Below, piece by piece: positions 1 to 8,224 of a DNA stretch of 64,000 nt. Both the position numbers and the translations under genes were made by a program. The notes beneath the pieces are model-generated. The model worked only from the letters and a program-made list of their open reading frames with translations, did not search any database and was not told the DNA's origin. Location: the NCBI GenBank assembly GCA_003013855.2, contig PVNU02002350.1:1-64000 (forward strand), written 5' to 3'. This stretch comes from Liriodendron chinense (lineage: Eukaryota > Streptophyta > Magnoliopsida > Magnoliales > Magnoliaceae). Positions within the stretch are counted from its first letter, which is position 1, and every line of letters begins with the position of its first letter.

Positions 1-283
1 GTTATGAGAGCTCGAGACTTGCGAATAGCTGCTCCGTATTTTTCAATCTTCGACTCCTGATCAGGTGAGCTCGAGAGTCGAGTGGGTGTCCCACACTTAT
101 CCAATATTCGACTCTCGATCAGATGATCTCGAGAGTCGAATGGACGTCCCGTACTTATCCATTCTACGACTCCCGAGCTTACGATCTCGAGAGTCGAACC
201 GGCACTCCACATTTACCCGTTCTGCGACTCTTGATCAGATGATCTCGAGAGGCAAATGGGCACTTCTGCGTGAAATCTTATCT
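1..283. repeat. 58-bp tandem repeat with palindromic core, about 4.5 copies
   Basis: The phrase CGACTC starts at 51, 109, 167 and 225, exactly 58 bases apart, and a diverged partial unit fills 1-50. Each unit carries a near-palindrome: GACTCTCGA, a spacer of about 10 bases, then TCGAGAGTC. The array begins where homology to the gypsy reverse transcriptase (minus strand) stops, near position 300, and it runs off the left edge. It may be an internal repeat of the retroelement or a separate satellite into which the element is truncated. Confidence 0.85.
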
Positions 284-299
284 CCACCATTTTGCCTAT

Positions 300-1690
300 A
301 ACAACGGTGGATGGCGAACTCATCTCAATCAATGCGCGGATCTTCTCGGGATTGGCTTCAATTCCTCTCTGATTTACAATAAACCCGAGGAACTTTCCCG
401 ATCTTACTCCGAAGGCGCATTTGCCGGGATTGAGTTTCATCCCATATTTTTTTAAAATTCCAAACATAACGCGGAAGTCGTCGACATGGTCCTCTGACTT
501 GAGACTTTTTACGAGCATATCGTCCACGTAAACTTCCATGATTTTGCCGATGTGCTCTGTAAACATTTTGTTGACTAAACGCTAGTACGTTGCTCCGGCG
601 TTCTTCAATCCGAAGGGCATCACCTTGTAACAATACAGCCGTCGGTCCGTGACAAACGCCGTTTTTTGCCTATCGGGAGCATGCATCTGGATTTGATTGT
701 ACGCGGAGTAAGCGTCCATGAAACTAAGAAGCTCGTGGCCCGAGGTCGCATCTACGAGCTGATCTATTCTAGGTAACGGGAAGCTGTCCTTCGGGCAGGC
801 TTTGTTGAGATCGGTGTAGTCGATGCAAACCCTCCACTTCCCATTGGCTTTTTGACGAGGACGACATTGGCGAGCCAGTCGGGATAGCGGACTTCCTGAA
901 TGAAACCTGCTTGGCGCAATTTCTTTACTTCTTCTTCAATTGCCGTATATCTTTCTGTGTTGAAGGCTGGTCTTTTTTGATGAACCGGCTTGAAGGACGG
1001 GTCCACGTTGAGTCGGTGGACCATTACCTCGGGATTTATTCCAGGCATGTCCCGATGGGACTATGCGAAGGCGTCGGCGTTCTCTTTCAGAAAGGCGATC
1101 ATCTTCGTCTGGATGTCGTCATTCAGTTGAGACCCGATTTTGACGACCAAGCTCGGGTCCTCTTCTGATAAAGAGACCTCTATCAACTCTTCAGCTGGTG
1201 ATCCGCGCTCTTTCGTTTCTTCCCTGGGATCCAGGGGGGCTGCATGTGAAATGGCGGATATCAGGTTTTTGCTTTTTCCACGCAAGGTCAGCTCATAACA
1301 TCGACGAGCCTCCTGCTGGTCACCTCGGACCACACCGATTCCATCTTCGGTTTCGACTTCATGGCCAGATGATAGATGGAGATGCCGTCTTTTAGAGCTC
1401 GTATGATGGGTCGGGCCGATGATCGCGTTGTAGGCCGATGGAGTGGTAACGACCAAAAAGTCGACCATGATCATTTTCTAGTTCGGCTCATCCCCTGCTG
1501 TGACTGGTAAGGTTATTTCCCCTTCAGGCATAATACAATCTCCTGTGAACCCAGTCAGGGCTGTTTTGACCGGTCTTAATCTAGATCGATCAATCTTCAT
1601 TCTGTCAAATGCCGAGGCGTATATTATGTCGACCGAGCTCCCTGTATCCACCATCATCCTGTGGAGTTTTTTGTTTGCGACTACCATTGA
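300..1690 (-). pseudogene. Gypsy pol: aspartic protease and reverse transcriptase, broken
   Basis: The protease region (about 1690-1480) has the catalytic motif VDTGSSVDIIYASAF. A linker (1474-1061) follows, ending ENADAFA just before an in-frame TAG. The RT starts with MPGINPEVMVHRLNVDP (1048) and continues as conserved RT blocks including FIQEVRYPDWLANVVLVKK. After a frameshift near 825 it reaches YVDDMLVKSLKSEDHVDDF and LGFIVNQRGIEANPEKI (566-300). In-frame stops lie near 1476, 1059 and 582, at sites where the family usually has Gln or Trp. Homology ends near 300, next to the 58-bp repeat. In the family this polyprotein carries out processing and reverse transcription; this copy cannot make it. 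Confidence 0.88.
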
Positions 1691-2299
1691 TACTACTAGA
1701 GAGTTGTCGTGTGGATGTAGTATTCTCTAGCAATCTTCTTCGGAGAAAGATATCATACGCTGGGCGACCTTTGGAATTTTTGTGGGTCTGCTGGTTAGAT
1801 TCACCTGCAAAGCTTGCTCGGATGTCCCGTGCTTGACGAGCATAGGATTTGCGGGCGTGGCCAGAATCTCCAATGGTAGGTCCGCCGAAGATCACATGGA
1901 TCTCTTCCATAGGATTGTTGTCGACCGGCTCCCCTCTTTCTTCCGACCCGAAGTTTCTAATCGTCGTCGGGACGTTGGGCGATATATTCTTTCAGGAATC
2001 CTTGTCGGATGAGTGTTTCTATCTGTCGCTTCAGGTCGAACAATCCACCGTGTTATACCATGATCTTTATGGTATAAAACAGTAGTTGGATTTGGACCTT
2101 CTGTCGGGGTCAGTCTTTATCTTTGCTGGTCGTCCGAATGCCTGTCTGTTCTTCTCGGCTAGGAAATATTTGCTCGATGGTCGTCTTGAGCGGAGTATAT
2201 TTCTCGAATTTTGGAGCTGAAGTTTTGGCTCCGCGTGGATTAGCGTTTGAGTTCGCTCCACGTGGATTAGCGTTTGAGTTCGGCGATCGCGATCTGGAC

Positions 2300-3531
2300 G
2301 ATGCCTTTTAGCGCTGCTTTCCTCTTTGCGTTCTTCCTCTTATGAGACGACCCCTGAGCGTTTACCAGCTCTTCTGTGTTTATGCTTCGCAGCTCGGTCG
2401 AGGAATTCAGCAACCGACTGAGGGGGCCTGTTCGCCTACTGACCAGAGGAACTTCTCATCACGCAATCCTCCTATCATCGTATGTAAGCATACGTCTTGG
2501 GAGAGGTTCTCCCTGAACCGCTTCAGCGTTGATCGTGAGAAGTAGTCTTTCAATGATTCGTTGTCTTTCTGTTTAAAACCCGCGGCGAGGTGTGTCGAAT
2601 GCTTCCTCGGGTCAGTGCTTTCCGATGAACTGAGTTGCAAATGCCCTGCTCAGCTCAGTGAAAGAGGAGATGGACTTCGGTTTTAATTGCGGAACCACGT
2701 CCAGGCCGAACTAGTCAAGGACAACGGGAAGGCTTTACACATAATGTGGCCATTAACCCCATGGAGTTCCATTCGGACCTTGAAGTTCTCAAGGTGCTCG
2801 GCTGGGTCTCCTATCCAGAATATTGCTTGAGCTGGGGTATTTTGAAGCTTTTCGGGAGAGGCTCGCTGCGGGATTTCGTCGGTGAACGGGGACTCAGATG
2901 AGTCTACCAGAACATCTTGCTGCTGTCGGTGCTCGGGCAAGTTGCGCTCGCTGGATATCACCGACCTCTCTCGAAGCTCTTTAAGCTCGGCTTCGAGGGG
3001 AGTGATATTATCGTCCACCCGACCTTGATCTTGACTAGCTCTGGCGGATCGTCTTTCTTCTATTCTGTGCCTCAGGTCGCTTGAAGGAAGTTCCGTGGCC
3101 GCTCGAACTCTCGAGGCTGAGGCTCGGCTCGCAACTTCATCCTCGTCGGGTCGCGGATGATTTGAGAGTGAGCGTGGCGGATGAGAACTTTGCTGAGGTT
3201 CAGGGTTGGTTTCGAGGATAGGTGCGGGTCGGACTAGACTATTCAGCAAGGCTGTAATTTCGTCCAATTTCCCGTCCACGCTCGAAGCGTCTATCTACCC
3301 CCACCAAATTGTTCTGCAACGCCTCCCACTTGTTCTTCTAATCTGGACAGTCTGGTCCCCGCGATTACGGGACCTCTGCCGTCCACTTAGAAGATTGAGG
3401 CAGCGTGACGAACTGCCGAGGTGAAGTACTGGAGTATTGCGAACAGGTGCTTCATCTTCGGAGTGATGCTCTTAGGAAAGCTCATCATTGACAGGGGCTT
3501 TCCCTTTCCTATTGCCCCTCCCACCGGCCAT
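2300..3531 (-). pseudogene. Gypsy gag, frameshifted
   Basis: The likely start is the ATG at 3531, giving MAGGRGNRKGKAPVNDE, about 50 bases past the primer site. A stop and a frameshift follow. A second open piece (3279-2683) is rich in Pro, Ser, Arg and Glu and ends with PAEHLENFKVRMELHGV and SLTSSAWTWFRN, a typical plant gypsy gag core. Another frame (2640-2407) continues with ESLKDYFSRSTLKRF and GLRDEKFLWSV. The capsid role comes from family knowledge. No intact zinc knuckle was seen. A 27-bp direct repeat (2234-2288) lies at its 3' end. Confidence 0.82.
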
Positions 3532-3582
3532 CGGCTTTTAGTTTTGAACGAAGGATTCTGTAAGAAATTACTTTTGTCGTCG

Positions 3583-3600
3583 TTCCCACAGACGGCGCCA
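3583..3600 (-). other. Primer binding site of the gypsy element
   Basis: On the minus strand this reads TGGCGCCGTCTGTGGGAA and lies three bases inside the LTR edge. The TGG start, complementary to a tRNA 3' CCA end, and this exact position are expected for an LTR element. I do not assign the tRNA. Confidence 0.8.
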
Positions 3601-3603
3601 ATC

Positions 3604-4181
3604 TGTTGATGCTAATTCTGGTCAACGGACGAGGTGATAGAATTTATACGCGGGGGGAACAATCGCCACCGTAGAAATCCTTCCTTGCTGAATTGGAGAA
3701 GGTGCTTGAATCAGAGGCTTGACTTTGATTCTGCAAAACACCACAGAGAATAATAAAAGGGGGTGGCTGGGGTCCAGCCGTGAACCCTCCGATGCCTAAA
3801 TTAGTAATGGCCTTTGAGAATCGTAGGATTACTTTGAATAGAGATTATTGTCGTACATGTAATCGTTGTTCATCTTCTTATTTATAGACGTTGATATGGA
3901 TTTCGTGGGCCGAGATCACGGTGGATATCTTGCCCGAGAATCCAGGCGAGGATCTTGGGCCGTTCAGATCTTTCAGACTCTTCCGATCTTGAAGGACGCG
4001 CCCTCGTTTCAAGCCACTTAAGATGAAGGTGAGGTCGGCTTCCGTTTACCCGTCAGCTCGGGTCCGATCCGATCTATCTTCAGGGCAAGCGAAGTCAATA
4101 GCTCAGGCCTTCAATCTTGCTATATTATTTCGAGGTCTCATGTGCTCGGGGTCGGACAACTCGTGAAATTATCCCATAACA
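3604..4181 (-). repeat. LTR (5' LTR of the minus-strand gypsy element)
   Basis: This is a 578-bp segment bounded by TGTT...AACA, the canonical LTR termini. It is placed by the adjacent primer site at one end and by unrelated AT-rich sequence at the other. A TATA-like box (TATAAATA on the minus strand) lies at 3886-3879. The flanking 5 bp at 4182-4186 is GGGTC; the partner duplication is outside the window. Confidence 0.8.
3879..3886 (-). promoter_or_regulatory. TATA-like box in the LTR
   Basis: TATAAATA on the minus strand, roughly 300 bp inside the LTR, is a plausible promoter for the retroelement transcript. The match is by sequence only. Confidence 0.4.
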
Positions 4182-4583
4182 GGGTCATTGCTACACCCGG
4201 TGTAGCTAGCGTAGCTAACTCGTGGGTGTAGCAAAAAATTTCTCCCCTCTCTACTGTGAATTAAGCTGGTATCAATATTTGGCATTGTGAATTCGTACAT
4301 CAAAGGTGGCTCATGTGCATTGTAATTGTAGAAGGACTCAAAGGCTAATCCAAAATTGTAGAATCCAACTTCTAAGGATTCCTACACGGAAAGAAAGGTA
4401 AGAAAGTTAATGTTGTAGCATGTAAAAAATCACGCATGCAAGGATGTTGAAGTCTTAGCATTCATAGAAGATATAGAGAGAGAGAGAGAGAGAGAGAGAG
4501 GATAAGAAATACTTCATTTAAATATGAGAGAGAACTTTACATCCATGTTGTGTATTTACTAGCTAACTCCCTCTCATTTTATT

Positions 4584-4614
<31 letters not shown>

Positions 4615-5780
4615 TTTACATTTATGTTGTGTCATACACTCATACTAGCTAAGGACTCTTATTTCCTAATCCTACTAACACCACACTCTAAGAAAAAAAA
4701 AAAATCATAATTACTTTCTTAGTTTAACTTGACTAAACCTTTTTTAGTAACTAAATATCCTAATTAAATTAATGCTTGATATTAATTCACAACACTGTGG
4801 ATCTCTTTTGTTAAAATATATAACCCCCCAAAAAAAATTATAGCCAGTAGATAAAAGTTTACACATTAAAAAATATATATCTCATTCTCATGTGTTGTAG
4901 AATTATCAGATAAGTCCAAAAGGAATGCATGGATTCATTCATGCACGCCGATCTGAAGGGTCCAATCATGGGACCCATTGTGTAATTTTCTTTCTGAGTT
5001 GATGGGGGTGACTAATAAGTCAATTTGGATAGTCAAGCATATTATATGACCGTTATAATAGCACATTTGGTCCCGATTGTGTGTGTGATACCAAAGTCAA
5101 TGTCATATGTATAAAATTGTCATTGAGTATTGTCAATTTGGATAATTCTTTTTTAGTGTGTTATAATTTATAAAATTGTCATTGAGTAAGAGTTTATACA
5201 TTGTACAATTCTAATAGGAATTTTAGACATTTTACTCATAAGTTGTTGTCATATAGGGTACAGTGAGAAAAGGCTTTCTTTCTTTGTTGAAAATCTCCAG
5301 CACCATCTTCCAACGCCATCAATGGTGGTACAAGAGGTTAATTGTATTATCATTTTCTACAGTGGATTCTCTTACTGGTCATTTTGCTTGTAGATGCATT
5401 GAATCACCTAAATCTTGTGTTTCTTGTGGATTGTGGTTATGTTTAAGTACATATTACTTTTTAATTCATTTTTCTTTATTTTATTGGACATTATTCTTGA
5501 TTAAATTATTGGTTATTGGTTGTACATTCAGTATTTATGGGTTTTGTTGAATTCGGTGACTAGTTTTGAGTAATGATGCTTAGTTGCATCACACTATTTG
5601 GATTGGTGTAGTTTTATACATGTACTTAGCTATCTAGTGCCTGTAAAATGGTCAAATTGTCTTATTAAAAGAGATTAGGATGGTGTGCCATAGATGCATT
5701 GATGCCATCAGATCAATGAAATACAAAAGCAATGACCAAAAAGTATAGACAAAAGTCTAGCCTTATACAAAACCTAGGAG
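4182..5780. other. AT-rich intergenic DNA, no gene seen
   Basis: This stretch has no coding signal. It holds a short hairpin (4190-4232) with 9-bp arms GCTACACCC/GGGTGTAGC just outside the LTR, two GA microsatellites (4473-4501 and 4590-4614), and AT-rich DNA. The open frame at 5263-5550 is Leu/Phe-rich and looks like chance. Confidence 0.6.
4473..4614. repeat. Two (GA)n microsatellites
   Basis: Uninterrupted GA runs at about 4473-4501 and 4590-4614, separated by about 90 bp. Confidence 0.9.
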
Positions 5781-5989
5781 GGTCACCCTCCTCACGGTCC
5801 CCTATTCTCTACATTAATATATGTATATATCCATTTTGAAAGTTGGGTCCCGGAATGGCCGCCAATTTCACAAAAATCACAGGGGACCACACGGCCCAGT
5901 AGTCGTATCATGGCTTGCAAAAACACTGTTTCAACCAAAGTCTGGCCACATTCATGCCCCACTGGATTGGCGAATCCTGGCATTTTTTT

Positions 5990-7205
5990 CTTCTGTCCCT
6001 AATCCACCATGGGGCCCACCTGATGGATGGATCTGATTTTTGTTGATCGTATCCATTCGCGGTCAAGGGTAAAGCGAATTCCAATTTATGGTAGGGTTGT
6101 GGGTTCATGTCAAGTGTCCACTCATGACATGTGGGGCCCATGGATCACTGATCCTGACTTTTGATCTGACAGGCTCCATTGATATTGTGGATACCCTAAA
6201 AATCTCACAAATTGGAGGATCCTAATCTCATTAGTGACCCACAAATAGACAACTTCAAGGGAAAAAAAAAAAAAACTATGGTTGAAATTTTTGCCAAAGA
6301 CAGCTAGAATTTTATAATCTTTAACGTTTTAAGCGATCACTCATCAACTCTGTGAGACTTGTCAGATCAACGGTCCTGATCATGGCATCATTTGTGCGGA
6401 CTAAGAAAATAAGTACAGTACGTGCACTCTGATGCACCAAGATCCTACTATTCGGATCCAAGTTACAGGAAGACCTGTAACCCTAACAACCTCTTTGAGG
6501 CGCACCATCATGCCTGTATTATATCCACTCCATCCATGCGATTTAGCAGCTCATCGGAGGACATGAGCTCAAAAATGAGATAGATCTAGAACTTAAGTGG
6601 CCCATGCCACAAGAAATAGTGGGGAGAGAAATGCCCACCATTGAAACCTTCTTGGGACCCACCATGATGTTTGTGTACCATCCAACCCATTCCTGAAGTG
6701 ATTCCCATGAGGGTTAACTAAAACACACATATCGGCCTGATTCAAAATTTCTGTTGTCCCAAGGAAGTTTCAATGGTGAAAGTTCAATTCCTACTGTTAC
6801 TTATGTTGTAGCTTACTTTAGTTTTGTATCTGCCTGTTTTTTATAATATTCACATGAGCTCCCACAAATGATGGATGAAGTGGATAACAGAAAGAAACTT
6901 AAGTTAGTCCCACAAAGCTTAGGTAAGAAGACACTTCTCAGGTAAACTTTACTTGGCTAACTCAAGCACCCTTTAGGAATGAACCTAAGAATCAGGTAAA
7001 TCTGAAACTCAAGTGGGCCAAATCATAAGAAATAGTTGAAATGAAAATGCCTATCATCGATCCTTCCTACATCCCACCATGATGTTTACATGCAATCCAT
7101 CTTATTCATAAGGTCATTCCCACGGGGGGATGAAGGGAAACCTCAATTCTCAACCTAATATAAACCTTCTATGGGCCCGAAGAAGTCTTCAACAACAAGC
7201 TTGCA
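5990..7205. mobile_element. Fragments of the foldback repeat family
   Basis: The hallmark phrases recur here: GGGGCCCACCTGATGG near 6010, CATCATGCCTG with CACTCCATCCATG near 6510-6540, GGGACCCACCATGATG near 6653, and a third partial unit at about 6990-7200. Boundaries are decayed and no target duplication was found. No gene. Confidence 0.6.
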
Positions 7206-7214
7206 TTGTAGTAC

Positions 7215-7508
7215 CCCACGTGAATGAGATCATGCCCTAACAGGAGCTGGTGCAGTTGATGGGCAAAGTGTTAGAATCAATGGAGCTTGATCATCATAAG
7301 TGTGATGTTCATCTAGTAACTAATGGGCACTTTTGTTGTTTCACATGGAATTTTATGCGAACCCACGTGAGTGAGATCATGCCCTAACAAGAGCTGGTGC
7401 AGCTGATGGGCTGAGTGTTAGAATCAATGGAGCTTGATCATCGTAAGTGTGATGTTCATCTAGTAACTAATGGGCACTTTTGTTGTTTCACATGAAATTT
7501 TATGCGAA
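7215..7508. repeat. 147-bp tandem duplication
   Basis: The unit beginning CCCACGTGA at 7215 is repeated at 7362 with only a few substitutions. It spans the left border of the copia-type LTR, so about 54 bp of flank plus the first 93 bp of the LTR were duplicated together. Confidence 0.9.
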
Positions 7509-7767
7509 CCCTAGGTCCTTTTCGGATAATATATATTAGGTCCTGAGTGAGAGTGAGAGAGAGAGAGTTGCATTGAGAGTCACTTCTTCCTTTTTTTTCT
7601 TTTTTCTTTTTTGTGCTTGCCTTTGAGCACAGTAGATTAGTATGAATCATGAATGTACTAAATGAGAACCACGTAAATTTCTATATTGTGGTTTGCATCT
7701 TCTTAATGCGTTCTTGTGATTCCAATATTGTTGTGCATGTGGTCAAGAAGGGATCATTCTCCCAACA
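7269..7767 (+). mobile_element. Copia-type solo LTR with internal duplication
   Basis: The segment starts TGTTAGAATCAATGG and ends ATTCTCCCAACA, with TG/CA ends and TGTT/AACA symmetry. It contains a GA tract. The flanks CAAAG (7264-7268) and TAAAG (7768-7772) may be a 5-bp target duplication with one mismatch. No internal gag-pol is attached, hence solo LTR. A related LTR lies at 22908-23303. Confidence 0.6.
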
Positions 7768-7927
7768 TAAAGGGCATAGTCCTGTGATTGCCCACATTGA
7801 AAGAGAGGGGGCAATTCAACCTGACTTGCTAGGGTCAACTCAACCCAAGGTGAACTGAGTTGCTGCAAGTCACTGAGTTGTATCCCTACTATTTCTAGTC
7901 ACTAGCTACATATGCAAAGGCCAAAGA

Positions 7928-8219
7928 GAAAAACCTTTCACACCTTGGCAGAGTGTGGTGGATGATAAGCACTGTGCAATATTTAACTAGAAATTGCAGG
8001 CACAGCATACAAGTAATCCAAATTAAACTGTCCAAATTATGTATCAAGTTGAGATATATTGTGAATAAAAATGTGACACTTAATCAATTACCTTGATACA
8101 GGATTGGCGGACATTTATTGGACGGTTAAAAATATCGGATGATCCTATTTCAACAATCAAGTGTCTACTAATCAGAGGTTAGGATCATTCAACCAATCTG
8201 ATTTCGGGACTATGGCTAT
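7928..8219 (+). mobile_element. MITE of the GATAC-CTGGCAGAG family, left part
   Basis: It shares CTTGGCAGAGTGTGGTGGATGAT and later phrases (CAAGTGTCTACTAATCAGAG in one orientation) with elements at 32297, 34418 and 34863. It abuts the 3' end of the UGT gene: the stop codon at 8225 lies only a few bases away. A minus-strand AATAAA at 8119-8114 lies inside it and could serve as the UGT polyadenylation signal (inference). Confidence 0.55.
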
Positions 8220-8224
8220 AGAAC

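Larger units (their letters stand above)
1..4181 (-). mobile_element. Ty3/gypsy LTR retrotransposon, decayed, 5' part
   Basis: Read on the minus strand, the order is LTR (4181-3604), primer binding site (3600-3583), gag (from about 3531), protease (about 1690), then reverse transcriptase (about 1060-300). RNase H, integrase and the second LTR are not in the window. The gag-pol order, the DTGSS protease motif and the YVDD RT motif identify an LTR retroelement. The long proline- and charge-rich gag and a primer site starting TGGCGCC suggest the Tat-like gypsy branch (inference). Several in-frame stops and frameshifts make it non-functional. Confidence 0.9.

Noticed and set aside
5263..5550. 95-codon plus-strand frame with hydrophobic C-terminus
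   Set aside because: No family resemblance, T-rich composition, no splice context, and intergenic AT-rich surroundings.
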